Source: Cristatella mucedo (Eukaryota > Bryozoa > Phylactolaemata > Cristatellidae). Taken from it: a DNA stretch of 64,000 bases. The stretch is taken from positions 1 through 64,000 of the forward strand of contig WPIO01000375.1 of NCBI GenBank assembly GCA_009760855.2, in the 5' to 3' direction. The notes below the pieces were generated by a model. The model worked only from the letters and a program-made list of their open reading frames with translations, did not search any database and was not told the DNA's origin. Both the position numbers and the translations under genes were made by a program. Below, in pieces: positions 10,381 through 22,071 of the stretch; within the stretch, counting starts at the first letter, position 1; every line of letters starts with the position of its first letter.

Positions 10381-11099
10381 ATATGAAAATGAGGTGACGG
10401 TCATCTCGAGCCGTCTTTTCTGGCTTTGGCATACTGATTCGGTGGCGGGACTGAAGCAATCCCAATGAAGACCGCTGAGCTTACAAACCAATCAGGCTAC
10501 AGAGTGCACAGAGGATCTGCCACCTGCTTTCTGAAATGTGGCGTTATGTGTCATTGCAACGCATCTGATCATCTGTCATCAACTAGAAATCGATTTCAGC
10601 AACTCCTCACGAGATAGGAGCACGCGAGCTACCCAGCGATTGCGGTTACAAGTGGAATTCCATTTGTTAGATGCGACGGGTCCACAATTATTCGCTACCC
10701 ATGCGGGGCCATGAACACTGCAGGGCTATTCAAGATTCGTGTCTCTGCTACTAGCGCTTTTTGGTGATACCTGTGGGACATTGTATCGATTTTAGTAGAC
10801 GGTCGAGATTATATAGTTTAGCCAACAAACTTGGTCAGCCAAGAAAGATCTTAGATGAAATGCTTACAGAAAGGGTTGGCTGAGAAAATAGTGCTGAGAG
10901 AAGTAGTCGCAATCCCGGTGCAAACCCAGAAGTTTGGAAGACCTGCTGGATAAGATCCTCTGTTCCAGATACTCCAGAACAGTGACCCAACTAGACCGTC
11001 GTCTTGAACACTCGCCCTTCGTCAAAGCACCTAAAAACATTCAAGGACGCTGTCATGGCTGGTTACTATTCTGAGCACCGCCAATAACAATAATACATT

Positions 11100-11945
11100 G
11101 GATAACCCGCATCAGACTTAATAATAATAATAATGAACTTGATAAAGCGCCCTCAGAGAACCGAATCTCTTTCTAGGCACTTTACATTTGCTACAAAGGG
11201 AAATGCAATTGAATGGTAAGTAAAATCATGCTTGAAAAACAAACAAAATGAATGATATGTTAGGGGTGACATACACAGGGTCAGCATGCAAATGTGGTTA
11301 TAGGCAGCATGCACAGTGTCAGCACGCATAAGCATGTGAAGGACGAATCACAGGGACCCACTAAATGCTGTCCTAAATAGGTGCGTTTTTAAGTTCCTTT
11401 TAAATGTGGTCAGGTCAGGGGATGTTCTGACGCAGGTCGGGAGGGAGTTCCAGGCTTCGGGAGCATACGAACTAAATGCACGGTCTCCAAAGGATTTAAG
11501 GTTTGTACGAGGTATTGGTAGACTGTTGGATTCCGAAAAGCAGAGGAGGTGGTACGATGCTTGACCTGATGGCGGAGTATATCTGACAGATACGCTGGAG
11601 CCATAGAATGAAGGGACCTAAAAGTGAGCGACAAAACCTTGAAGTCAATCCGTTGCTTGACTGGTAGCCAGTGCAGGTCGGCGAGAAGTGGAGTGATGTG
11701 GCAACTGCGATGCTCACGACAGACAAGACTAGCTGCATAGTTTTGCACCAGCTGCAATCGCCTGATCGCACATGCTGGTAGGCCAGTAAGCAGTGAGTTG
11801 CAGAAGTCGAGACGAGATGTCACGAATGCATAGACCAACTTGGACGTGGTATCCATATCTAAACAAGCCCGAATCTTAGCAAAGTTATGTAGCTGAAAAT
11901 AGGCAGATTTGACTGTGGAGCTGATATAGTCGTCTAAAGAGAGGT
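11100..11945 (-). mobile_element. CR1/L2-group LINE, 3' fragment
   Basis: The reverse strand reads FVTSRLDFCNSLLTGLPACA and PLLADLHWLPVKQRIDFKVL, the C-terminal region of CR1/L2-group reverse transcriptases, with frameshifts near the end. The 3' UTR and (ATT)n tail lie at 11100-11170. It is 5'-truncated, in VAMP intron 3, antisense to the gene. Older LINE 3' UTR remnants continue to about 12060. Confidence 0.85.
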
Positions 11946-12357
11946 CAGACGACTTAAACTCTTTCTGGAAACTTTACATAGGCTTTGAAAAGGAAGCGTG
12001 ATCAAATGATTATTGGTGACATGCAAAAGGTCAACAAGCGCAACTAAGCAAAACACTTTCGCTAGAAGAGAAACTCTTACCAGCACACTCCGAAAAAGAT
12101 CTGTAGTTGCTGATGAATGACGAGCATTAATTTTTAGATTTCTGCAGGGCATAGGAAAAATGTGCTGGTGCATAAATGTAATAATATGCATAGACGAGCG
12201 ATTAAGATGAGATCAAAAGCGATTACTTTGCAATAGAAATCTTTTATGCATCCAATGAGGCTGCGAACAAGGCGCAGCTGTGCCGATAATGCACCTACAG
12301 AGACGTTTTACCTTTCTTATGGTCCAGGAAGTATTTTAAATTAGCTGCTTTACGCAC

Positions 12358-12522
12358 ACTGGTTTGATCCAGCGATTAAAATGCATACTCCTGCGACCAA
12401 GGTAAATGCGAATTCATTTAACGACCCGAGTTCGTGGGGTTGAGTCCCATGGCATATGTGAAGCGCCTGAATAGAGATTAAGTTTTCTTATGGTGCTATA
12501 CAAATGAGTTATGAAAATAGTA
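12358..12522 (+). mobile_element. SINE-A copy with internal insertion
   Basis: The A-box-like part (GATCCAGCGATTAAAATGC) is separated from the B-box part (GTGGGGTTGAGTCCC) by extra bases (around 12410-12430). The tail CATATGTGAAGCGCCTGAAT and AGAGATTAAG is intact. Confidence 0.7.
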
Positions 12523-13338
12523 TTATTATACACGCACTTTCACTAATACTCACTTCCACATGTACATGCTGCCACTTTAATTTTAATTTAAAGCTGTGCA
12601 AGTGCCGATGAGTCAATTATAGTTGCTCAGGTAACTCTGGATATATAAGTTAAGCCAAAATTAGTTGTGCAGGTTGACACGCACAATTGAAATATTCCGA
12701 TGTCAGTGCATTATTTTAAAGATGTAGCTGCTGTTATTTGCCTGAACAGAGCAGGGCTCGAGAGAAATTTGCCTTTCTGCCATCTCAAGTTCGGTCCACA
12801 AACTCACGACAGGGCATGGAGACCGCTTCGAGAGATACGTCAGAACTGCCAGGCATTCTACAACTTTTTGGCGTCCTACAATAACCGAACCGCTCATAGC
12901 GTCACAGCTGCTGGACCGAGGACTAGGCCTAGTCAAAGTGCTCATGAATGTGGCAGTAGAACACACCTGGTCGATAGGGCAGGTGGATCTGTATAGTACT
13001 GATGCGAACAGATCCGCCACTAGCATCAAAGTGACAAAGTCCTAAGTGATCTAAGGTATCCGGGTGATCTAAATTCGGCCTCTTGCTCTAAAGGAAACCT
13101 GTTGCAGCCGGCCTAGCCGTTCACTCAGTGTGACCTAGACCTGTGACCGAGGCCAAGGCGGACCGCACACCACGTCGGAGCCGGTTTGGCTGGCCGCGTT
13201 GGCCACGGCGGCTTCCTCGAGCGGCTGGCAACAGCAGCCTCTGCCTGTACCGTCGCTGTAACTTGCATGATTTTGTCCGATTTCGGCAAGCACAGATGAC
13301 TGTAAATTTTGGCAGACCGGAGCTTCTCTGCTTTGTAG

Positions 13339-13418
13339 ACCATTTGCAAGCCGGCGCGTCTCAGTTTGAAGCCAGCGCCGGCAAGCTAAAGAGGAAGTTC
13401 TGGTGGAAGAACTGCAAG
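13339..13418 (+). CDS. VAMP2: VAMP exon 4: end of SNARE motif and juxtamembrane segment
   Basis: The acceptor is ctttgtag and the donor TGCAAG|gtacgc, 80 nt. The first two bases complete an Asp codon, then 26 codons follow. It encodes [16 protein letters not shown] followed by [10 protein letters not shown]. The first part closes the SNARE coiled coil; the basic, double-Trp segment lies at the membrane interface and binds acidic lipids in known synaptobrevins. The HLQAG start differs from the usual ALQAG. The exon ends in phase 0 exactly before the membrane anchor, so any phase-0 anchor exon can be joined here. Confidence 0.97.
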
Positions 13419-13844
13419 GTACGCGTGACCTTGGACAGACAGGTTGCACGCGGCCTCTCCCGCCCACGCACCGTGGGAAGGGGCGTCAGTGGCGCCGGTG
13501 GCTGTCGATGCTGTTGCTCCTGTTCTATTCGCAGTAAAACTCAATGACAGGTAGTCGCAGGGCAGGACACAGACAGTGTCACTGGTCGGACAGGGTCGTA
13601 TTCCGACACAGGTGGATAGTGCAAGATGAATTCGCATAAAAGCTCGTACGCTTTTCTCCGAAATTGAGCTGGGGATAAATGGGATTGCATTCCACCAACG
13701 AATGGTTGGCTGGCCTCTTGAAAGCACCAGAAACATCCGTTTCAATGGTAAGGTAGCTGATCCAGCCTCGTTTTGTTTGTGGACAGACGATATAAATAGT
13801 TATAGAAAACAGCCCACACCGACCATGGGAGAGTGAACGATAGG

Positions 13845-13994
13845 GGGAAGGGTAGGATTGGGAGAGGAGAATGGGGGAGAGTGAACGATAGTAGGGGAGC
13901 AAAGCAGAAGTGAGTACTAATAAGAGAGACGGTGACAGAGAATCTGAGAACAGGGGAGAGAGAGGGGAGGAGAGAGGGAGGAGAGAATGAGAGG

Positions 13995-14032
<38 letters not shown>

Positions 14033-14075
14033 GAGACAGACAGAGAGACAGACAGACAGACAGACAGAGATAGAA
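13845..14075. repeat. GA-rich tract with (GA)n and (GACA)n
   Basis: Purine-rich simple sequence. The Leu/Ser ORF on the other strand is an artefact. Confidence 0.85.
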
Positions 14076-14594
14076 AGGATAATAGAAGCATTATGACTTT
14101 TTCCTAGTGCCCTTATAGAGAAATAAATCCCTATGCGGGCACTTCACAGCTATTCACTAGAGAATAAAGGACTAAATGTTCATGACGTACGCGTTATCAA
14201 GAATGCACTGTCTAAGAACTTCAAGCTTTAGGCCAAAGCGAATATCTAGGCCAAAGCGAATATCATTCTAATATAAGTATTGTGACACTCGCGTTCCCCG
14301 AAAAGCACGCCCCTTTTGTAGGAACGCTGGCTAGCAACATGCACTAAATCATGCACGCGTAAACATATAAAGCACGACGGAGCCGAAACGAAAACTTTAC
14401 GGAGGCGAAGCGTCAGCGGAGAAAGAATAACAGCAAAATACGCTAAAAGGTGATGACATAAACAGGGAGATACCTGATGACACATAAGCAGGGAGATTGA
14501 GAATGATGAAAGAAACGGACAAAAGGGTACCGGAGGCAAAAATAGGACAGCAGCCATGTGAGAGTCATGCTGCTGTTCCTGTACACAGGTTTAC

Positions 14595-15525
14595 TAATAA
14601 TATAATAATAATAATGCACTTGATAAAGCGCCCTCAGAGAACTTAATCTCTCTCTAGGCGCTTTACATTTGCTGCAAAGGGAAATGCAATTGAATGGCGA
14701 GTAAAATCATGCTTGATAAACAAACACAATGAATAACATGGTTAGTGGTGACATGCACAGGGTCAGCATGCAAATGTGGTTAATGGCAGCATGCACAGTG
14801 TCGCATAAATCAGAACCAAAAAAAGACAAGTACATTGGGTCGAAGAGAAAGCTGACTAGGACAGACCCGTCTTGAGCTAAAACTTACAGGACCCTCTGAA
14901 GGAGCAAGGAGTTCGGATGGGTGGGCTTATGCGAGTGAATCGACCTGTAGGCCAGTGAGAGGATCTTGAAGCCATTTTAATACGTAATAGGTAACCAGTG
15001 AAGCTCAGACAGAGGTCGGGTGGCATGGCAGTAAAACAGCTGACTAGGGACCAGGCAAGCTGCTGAGTTTTGCACCAGCTTTGGAGGATAGTCGTAATAG
15101 TAATAATACATCTGTGCAGCGCCCATGGAGAACTGAATCTCTTTCCAGGCACTTTACAGATGCTAGATTAAGAGCACAGGCCAAGAGTCCCGTATAAAGG
15201 GAACTGCAGTTATGTAGATCCAGTATCACAAACTAGTTTGGCTATCGTTTTCTTGTCTAAGCAGGCCCTGATTTTGGCGATATTCCTTAGCTGAAATTTG
15301 ACCGTCTTGACAGTTGAGAAAATATGCTCATCTAATGAAAAGTCCTTTTGGAATAGTACGCCTAAACTACGGGCAGACGTCGTCGAAGTGATGTTAGCTG
15401 AACCAATCATGAGGGCTAGGCCTTCAGACTTCAGAGCAGGACTAGGTTTGCTCATAGCTAATAACTTAGTCTTATCATCATTAAGCTTTAGAAAGTTAGT
15501 AACCATCTAAACCTGAAAAAGGTCA
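14595..15525 (-). mobile_element. CR1/L2-group LINE, degenerate and nested
   Basis: The (ATT)n and 3' UTR at 14595-14810 are followed (reverse strand) by degenerate reverse transcriptase C-terminal sequence. NFLKLNDDKTKLLAMSKPSP at 15400-15500 is the segment after the catalytic domain. At about 15095-15200 another LINE-type tail interrupts it. Confidence 0.75.
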
Positions 15526-15612
15526 TGGATTCAGGGTGCAATTGAATCAATACGTCGGATGCAGAGTAAGGCTTAAAAGGGTCGAATAATAGGTAGAGCT
15601 GGGTGTCATTGT

Positions 15613-15615
<3 letters not shown>

Positions 15616-15652
<37 letters not shown>
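15616..15652. repeat. (GA)n microsatellite
   Basis: About 18 GA units. Confidence 0.9.
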
Positions 15653-15655
<3 letters not shown>

Positions 15656-16737
15656 AAGGCAGAAGAAGATTACGACAAGTGAATAAAGTAGACTCTCGTA
15701 AACTAGAAGGAGAAGCAGAATTTCGTGGCACAAAAAGAGAGGATATATAATCAGTATAGCACTAATACTAATTGATTAGAACGAGAGAGGGCATTGAGAG
15801 ACGGAGAGAGTTTGGCTAGAAAAAACGACGAGATTACGAGATGGTGAAAGAAAAGATGAAGGCACCGGAATGAACGTAGCACGAAAGTTAGAGTACAATG
15901 TAGTAGCTGTCGATAATATTGCTGCATTTTTTACTTGAAACCCCAATAGCCTCGAGGATTGCGCGACCGCTATTTTGTAGGGCTTTCCATAATTTCTATT
16001 CATAGACCGAAAGCAATCATTACGGTGTACAAAGCCAGCGACGTCTTTTGCCATACTTTTTGTCTGCTTTACCGTTGCGGATGCAAAACCGGAAAACTTG
16101 CTGTTGCAAAGGGAGCAACCGGTGTTGGGCGCACGCAGGCTTTCGTGCATGCTCATGTTTACAACATGGCGGTAGAGCTTTGAACACTGACGCTCTCATA
16201 GCGGCACTGACAATCACGGAACCACTACGCGATGCTTAACGGTAGCGCAAAAGCAAGAAATGGAATTGAACCGCAAATGTTGATTTGACTATACGCTATA
16301 CGCACTGACAATATATTTAATATATACTTATATATGCAATATATATATATATATATACATTTTTATTTAGAGAGAGAGATATATATATATATTTATATAA
16401 TGTATTTCTATGCACAAGAGCCGTGGAGTGAAAGGACTCGCTAAGTACAGTAACAAAACGGAAGTAATCTAAATACACTGTCCCTTCGTAATGATGCATT
16501 TACAAAGAAGGCGATGTTCTGTACCTGCATGATTCTGCGGAGAAAAGTGAAGGATGCATCGACATATACCGGCCACGCTCAACTACAGCTGGTTAGCCAG
16601 AGCTCCTCGTCAGGACAGAACGAAGCCTTTACAGTCAACATTGTCGCGTGCTTGCGAAAATGAGGACAAGCAACACACAACTTTTGCAACGGCACACCGA
16701 TGAAGGCTGGTATTAAAAAAAACTAGCATTAAGATTC

Positions 16738-16757
16738 TTACATTGTGTATATATATG

Positions 16758-16803
<46 letters not shown>
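16738..16803. repeat. (TA)n microsatellite
   Basis: TA run joined directly to the 3' end of the SINE-A copy at 16804 (reverse strand). Confidence 0.9.
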
Positions 16804-16807
<4 letters not shown>

Positions 16808-16940
16808 CGTGCAGTGCCCTAAGAGAACTTGGTCTCTATATAGGCGCTTCACATACGCCACGGGGCTCGGGGCGCAAGATCTCGGCCAGACCTAGGTCTG
16901 GGCAAGCATCTAAGCCATTGGGCCTAACCAGGTTCCATCA
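16804..16940 (-). mobile_element. SINE-A copy
   Basis: Reverse strand; tail AGTGCCCTAAGAGAACTTGG, then CGGGGCTCGGGGCGC (B box, mutated) and the degraded head. Confidence 0.7.
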
Positions 16941-16984
16941 TAGCTTTTGCTCGTCTGACACAGGTGGGTAAGCTGCAATTGTAT

Positions 16985-17165
16985 TTAAAAAAATCCTAGC
17001 TGATTAAACAGCCTCTTTTTGTGTAGTGACAGAAGAGCCTTTACGGCTATCACCACCACTTGCAGTGTCGATAAAGAATCGCTCACTGCAGGAATCGAAC
17101 CCACTACCTTGGGACCGAGGTCGTGAAAAGCAACCGCCTTACCTAGTGTGCCATCACGGCTCACC
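16985..17165 (-). mobile_element. SINE-B copy
   Basis: Reverse strand, nearly complete from the 3' poly-A side (16985, AAAAAAATCCTAGC) through AGCCTTTACGGCTATCACCA to CCTTACCTAGTGTGCCATCA. Confidence 0.85.
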
Positions 17166-17311
17166 AGCTGCCTCAAATCCTGTGGAGACAACGCTTTCAT
17201 TTCATCTACTCTGAAAATACGAATGCGTAACAAAAACACATCACAATATCCCTACCGACTTGCCAAAAGTTAAATGGAGCTAATAGCACCTCTTTCTCAC
17301 ACGACTGAGCT

Positions 17312-17448
17312 TGCAAGGTACACAGTACACAGTGCACTGTACATAGTACACAGTGCACAGTACACAGTACACAGTGCACTGTACATAGTACACAGTGCAC
17401 AGTACACAGTACAAAGTGCACAATTCGCAGTACAAAGTGCACACTACA
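17312..17448. repeat. TACACAGTGCAC-type tandem array
   Basis: Short units built of GTACACAGT, GTGCACTGTACA and ATAGTACACAG, with a higher-order period of roughly 60 bp seen twice (AGTGCACTGTACATAGTACA at about 17331 and 17375). Many units are palindromic (GTGCAC, TGTACA). It gives spurious ORFs on both strands. Confidence 0.85.
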
Positions 17449-17955
17449 CCGATGAACTATTGAATCCCATTCATTCCTGCTTACTGGCAATACACGCGTG
17501 CCTATTGACGTTGGCTGCTTTGGGGTTCCGATCTAAAGATTCGATGAGAGACACGGGCCGGGTTCCTCCAGGACGCGACGCCGACTGAATCTTTCACCGA
17601 CCGTATTTGACCTGTAACCCCCATCGGGGGGGGGGGGAGGCGGGGCTAGGAGAGCGTCTCGGCGAGGATTCGAGCACTTCGGCGGCGATTCGCAACGGTC
17701 GGGATGCGAAATTCGAACGACCCCCGTGGGATGAGCTAAATGAGCCCCCCGAGGCCGTTGCGGCTTGAGTCGAAACCAAAACGCCCTCTCTCCCGGGCGG
17801 GACGAGCGCGCCTCTTGAGATTCTGCAAAAGCAAAAGCGAACGTTCTAGTCGCTGACGCCCGACATGCTACGAAGGCGGGGCTCCTGGTGAACGAGACGC
17901 TGCTCTAAGCTGCAATGCATTGCCCAAACCCCGCGCTGCCTCTCTATCTCTTCAG

Positions 17956-18007
17956 ATGATGATAATTCTCGGAGTGGTGATCAGTCTGGTGGTAATTTTG
18001 GCTGCCG
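17956..18007 (+). CDS. VAMP2: VAMP exon 5a: transmembrane anchor
   Basis: The acceptor is ctatctcttcag and the donor GCTGCCG|gtgagt, 52 nt: 17 codons plus one base. It encodes MMIILGVVISLVVILAA, the classic synaptobrevin anchor start (MMIILG). The leftover G is completed by the next exon to Val, followed by Trp whether the microexon or the terminal exon comes next, so the hydrophobic run continues. This is the canonical anchor; a second 52-nt candidate lies at 21605-21656. Confidence 0.95.
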
Positions 18008-18228
18008 GTGAGTTTGTCAGCTTGCCGTGTCATCACTGTGCCGTTCGCTTTCGATTGCGGCACCTACTTTTAAAAGCTTGCATGGCTTGCATTCACAATC
18101 TTGCACCGCAAACTACAGCTTGTCCTCTTCCTCCTTCGGCATGCTTGTTGTCGCATTTGCACGTGTCATGCAAGAATTAGGATGCAAATCGTGAAGGCGG
18201 GGTGACAATGAAAAGGGAGAGAGAGAGT

Positions 18229-18269
<41 letters not shown>

Positions 18270-18664
18270 GAGAGAGAGGGAGGAGAGGGAGCGTTGTAAG
18301 GGCGAGACAAGGTAAGAGTCTAAAGAGAAAAACAAAGTAATGGAAGACAAAGATGAAGGAGAGGAGAGAGGACGGGCTAAGACCAAGCGGTCTAGTCATA
18401 CGCTTTGTCGTTCGTTGTAATTTCCGGCACCCGGATGCACCTCTCCACCCCAGCATTCTCTCTACCCCCTCTCCCGCGTGCTGCTTTAGCTACTCTCCTC
18501 ATATCACTTCCATTTCCGTTTCGCCTCCAAAATACTCCAAATCTTGACGTAGGATGACGCTTTCGTTGTTCCTCCTGACCTATACCGCCTTTACTCCTGG
18601 TCAGTTTCTTCGAGTTTACTCATCTACGGATCAAGCATGAGACCGCTCACCCTTTGATAGCGTT

Positions 18665-18745
18665 TTCTTTGCAGCAAATGTAAAGCGTCTAGAAAGTGAC
18701 CGAGTTCTCTGAGGGCACTGTATCAAGTGTATTATTATTATTGCT
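18665..18745 (+). mobile_element. LINE 3' end fragment
   Basis: GCAGCAAATGTAAAGCGTCT to (ATT)n; only the terminal hairpin region. Confidence 0.7.
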
Positions 18746-19344
18746 ATTACAAAAGAAAAAATTGATGACCGAGTTAGTCCCGCCCCACGATCACCGACTC
18801 TTGTGTGCGGGAGGGTGGTTAAGAAAGAGAATTTTCCGGAAAGGCCCAGCGCCGGCAGAAGTTTAGAGTTCGCCGCTGCCTGCGGTCATCCTTCGTCGAC
18901 GAGAATGAGGAGAGGAGAAAGGAAAAGAAGGTAAGCATGCGAGAAAAAATGTTCCAGTAAAGTGCTCGGTGCTAATTGACGTGCACTGCATGCTAAGGGT
19001 GCGTCCCGGTTCTAACGCGTGGCGTCTTTGGTGAATTAAGCTGCGAATTGAGCCGTTGTGCGAAACGCATTCGCAGCTCATTTTCGAGGAGTTGCCCTGA
19101 ATGCCTCGATAGAACTCAAGCGTACGAAAGTCAGCCAATGTTGTTTCGGTATTGGGTAGGTGCACGCCAGGTTTCGATTGGTCGGCTGACACAACTGAGA
19201 GGCTTACAGTGGAAGCAGCTTCGCATTGACGGTAGGCTGATGATGTTGCCGATGTTCACTGATGATGTTGCAGCACCTCCCAGCATGACTTGGTGACGTG
19301 AGAGAAAAAAGGGTCTGTCGTAGATAATTTAGCAGCCTTATTCA

Positions 19345-19490
19345 TATTGCGGCAGAAGAGCCTTTACGGCTATCATCACCGCATGCAGATGGCAACAAAG
19401 GATCATCGCCCACTGCAGGATTTGAACCTACGACCCGGGTTTTGAAGCTCGGGTACCTTACCCCCAGGCTAAGACCCAAGCAGCCCAAAG
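19345..19490 (-). mobile_element. SINE-B copy
   Basis: Reverse strand: AGAAGAGCCTTTACGGCTAT, CCCACTGCAGGATTTGAACC, then a diverged head. Its arrangement (GCTCGGGTACCTTACCCCCAG) resembles the subgroup at 26950-27115. Confidence 0.75.
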
Positions 19491-19609
19491 CAGAGGAAAA
19501 TCATGCCAACTTAGCACTAGGAATACAAGTCGGTAGTGCAAACGCAGCATTAGTCATTTCTTGCTTGCAGTGGTCCACTTAGCAATGATCGATGACGAAA
19601 TAAAGAATA

Positions 19610-19760
19610 TAATTTATTTGTACAGCACCCTAAGAGAACTTGATCTCCACTCAGCTGCTTCACAAATGCCACGGGGCTCGAGCCCACGGCTTCGTTCGTC
19701 AAATACAATCACCTTGACCTCGGTCATTAAAGGCGAGCACCATAACTACTGGACCAAATT
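19610..19760 (-). mobile_element. SINE-A copy
   Basis: Reverse strand; tail TACAGCACCCTAAGAGAACT, B box CGGGGCTCGAGCCCACGGCT, then a head with a small insertion. Confidence 0.75.
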
Positions 19761-19987
19761 AGTGAGGTGACATCCCGTCTTCTTCAGGTGACGCCTAAGA
19801 ATCGTACTTATATAGGCCTTCTGCCGTGATTCAAGTTAGATTTGATGCTGAGGCTCGCAATGGCCAGTTTAATTCTGCTACTCTACTCTCTTTTGGCATC
19901 AGTTTCTGCATTTGCTCACCTCTTACTGCATCCGTCTTTCCATCACAATTGCTCCCCCAGCTTGCTGTCTGCAGTCGCCTCACTCAA

Positions 19988-20130
19988 CTGATCACTCAAG
20001 AGGTAAGGTGCTCGCTTTTCACGACCTAGGTCGCTGGTTCGAATCCTGCAATCGGCAATCTCTTATCGCCAATTGCAAGCGGTGGCGATAGCCCTCAAGG
20101 CTCTTCTGCCGCTAAACAATAGACGGCAAA
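19988..20130 (+). mobile_element. SINE-B copy
   Basis: AAGAGGTAAGGTGCTCGC, CTGGTTCGAATCCTGC, then the body with TGCAAGCGGTGGCGATAGCC. Confidence 0.75.
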
Positions 20131-20697
20131 CTCACCTAATGGTTAAACAGCTAATATCTTTCTTCTTTCCCCCTGTCTCCCCTGCGCTCTGTTTGTCCTC
20201 TATCTAGCCTCTGCCTCGGTCGTTCTGCCTGTCTCTTTTTCTCCATCGTTTCTCGAAATCCGCATCATATCTCCCTTTCGCTCTCGCTGTCTCCCACTCA
20301 TCAATTTCTATCGACGCTTTCCCTTTCTCTTTGTCGCTCTTCTTTCTCTTGTAGTCTTGTAGTCCCACGTCATTCAGTTTAATCTCCCCTTCTCTTGCAT
20401 GCATTTTCAATCTGTCGCCACATGCTGTGTGAGTGCGTATTTTTCCTCCGCATTCATCCTTTCTCTGTAGCTCTAACACTGTTTCACCTTCCCCCACTAT
20501 GGCGTCTGGCTTTATTTTCTTTTTGTCACTTTTCTCTCGCTATTGCTGCCACTGACCTTTTCTCGCGTAGTCCTCGCTCCTTCTTTCTTGAGCTTTCTTC
20601 TCTTCCTCTGTAACTCTCTCTCTCTCTTTTCTTTTTATCCACTCCGCTATTCTCCAGTCGTTCGTTCTTTCAGCTGCTCTCTCTAGTCATCTATCGC

Positions 20698-20699
<2 letters not shown>

Positions 20700-20752
<53 letters not shown>

Positions 20753-20977
20753 TTTTCTTTCTCCATCTCTCTCACTTTCTTCATCTCTGTCTCCCTCTCT
20801 CTCCCATTAAGATCTCTCTCTCTCTCTCCCGTTCTCCATCTCTCTCCCTCCCCCTCTCTCCCCACCTCTCTCTCTCTCTCTCTCCCTCCCCCCCTCTCCC
20901 CCCCCCTCTCTCTCTCTCTCTCCCTCCCCCTCTCTCTCTCTCTCCCTCCCCCTCTCTCCCTCCCCCTCTCTCCCCAC

Positions 20978-21012
<35 letters not shown>

Positions 21013-21015
21013 GTC
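20700..21015. repeat. CT-rich tract with CCCCCTCTC variants
   Basis: About 300 bp of polypyrimidine. Runs of C (CCCCCCC around 20888-20906) make both strands open in places. Confidence 0.9.
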
Positions 21016-21164
21016 TTACCCTTTCTGCCTGCCTGTCTCCATAATTTTTTCTCTGTTCGGATCACTTTAAGTCTCCCTCTTTCTCCAAATCCGCCTCTGC
21101 CTCCCCCTTCTCTTCTTATCTGTCTTACCTACTCTCTTCTGAGCCTCTCATGCTCCCCTTGTGA

Positions 21165-21240
21165 CATTTGTAAAGTGCCTAGAAACCGATTCAGTTTTTC
21201 GAGGGTGCTATACAAATGTAATATTATTATTATATTATCA
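21165..21240 (+). mobile_element. LINE 3' end fragment
   Basis: ACATTTGTAAAGTGCCTAGA to ACAAATGTAATATTATTATT; older version of the same tail. Confidence 0.65.
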
Positions 21241-21604
21241 CCTGCATACGGGTATGCACTTGCACATGTAAATACTGCACGTGTACATGAGTATATCTAC
21301 TGACCTTTGTCTATGCATTTCCTTCTTCGTTTCTCATTTCTGGCCAGGCAACGCACTGCACGTTAAGGCACCAAGCTTGATCCTCCCAGCCGCTCGATCG
21401 CCGTCGCATTCCTCCCAGTCGCTAAATCGCCGTTGCATCGCTATGTGGAGCTAGCTAGCCTGCTGTGCTGTGCTTAGCCAGCTGGCCTGTGGCTTAACGC
21501 TGAGGATTTGTCGGGCCGTGGCGGCCGCCATCGCAGTTTGCCTGCCTCGCACGGGTCTCAGGCTGCCAGGTATGCTAGCAGAGACCGGGCCTCGTCTGCT
21601 GCAG

Positions 21605-21656
21605 ATGCGGACCGTGCCGATATCTGTCGCGCTCGCTCTTGCAGCTATCGGTGCAG
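21605..21656 (+). CDS. VAMP2: Candidate alternative VAMP anchor exon 5b
   Basis: This segment is flanked by the acceptor ctgctgcag and the donor GGTGCAG|gtgagt. It is exactly 52 nt, the same length and phase as exon 5a, and also starts with ATG. It encodes MRTVPISVALALAAIGA, a hydrophobic segment that could replace exon 5a between KNCK and the downstream Val-Trp. Equal length, equal phase, equal start residue and a strong gtgagt donor fit a duplicated, mutually exclusive exon. The sequence has diverged strongly from 5a and the surroundings are GC-rich, so chance cannot be excluded. Using both exons would shift the frame, because 104 is not a multiple of 3. Confidence 0.6.
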
Positions 21657-22055
21657 GTGAGTGCTGCGGCTGCCACCCTATGCCAGCCAGCAGCCCTCGT
21701 TGCCCCCTGGCTCACCTCTGGTGCCAAAGCTGTCAGATTGCTGAGGGGCAAGTGCGTGAGCGTCGTAGGCTCGCGCTGCATCTGTCAGACCACTTGCCGG
21801 CCTGCCCGGTGTGAGCCGCGTGCTGCCTTGCCACGCCACTCCGCTGCGGCCCGGTGACGCGGGCCTGCGCTGCCTCGCCGCCGCCCGCGTTACTTCCTGG
21901 CCTGCTGATGCAAACGCCTCCTCTCAACGCAAAGAGCTTTTGCCTCAGTTGCTTCGCTATGCCAAGCTGTATGATTGACCGGCTTTTGTTTCGTCGAGAT
22001 CGCCGAAATACTAATAACTGAACGTTTCCGTGTATTTTTTTTTATGCCTCACCAG

Positions 22056-22071
22056 TATGGATAGCACAAAC
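22056..22071 (+). CDS. VAMP2: Candidate VAMP microexon 6 (16 nt)
   Basis: A long T-rich tract and the acceptor ctcaccag precede 16 nt that end at AAC|gtacgt. With the leftover G of the anchor exon it encodes V-W-I-A-Q and two bases of Thr. Spliced on to 28015 it puts the terminal exon into its long open frame. Skipping it gives a different, short frame. If not spliced, the same frame runs on through 22201 to a TAA, ending in HLDEC, an alternative terminal exon. The strong pyrimidine tract and correct phase support it; transcripts would be needed to prove it. Confidence 0.6.

Larger units (their letters stand above)
13419..17955 (+). other. VAMP intron 4
   Basis: 4.5 kb intron containing a GA-rich run, a LINE, SINE-A and SINE-B copies, TA arrays and a TACACAG-type tandem repeat, listed separately. 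A GC-rich block at 17540-17900 precedes the anchor exon; no gene was recognised in it. Confidence 0.85.
18008..21604 (+). other. VAMP intron between candidate anchor exons
   Basis: 3.6 kb holding (GA)n (18225-18270), LINE and SINE copies and a CT-rich tract. No other 52-nt, phase-0 exon with AG and GT borders was seen by eye. Confidence 0.6.

Noticed and set aside
13579-14091. 170-codon Ser/Leu-rich ORF on -
   Set aside because: Its N-terminal half is the complement of a GA repeat and no domain follows.
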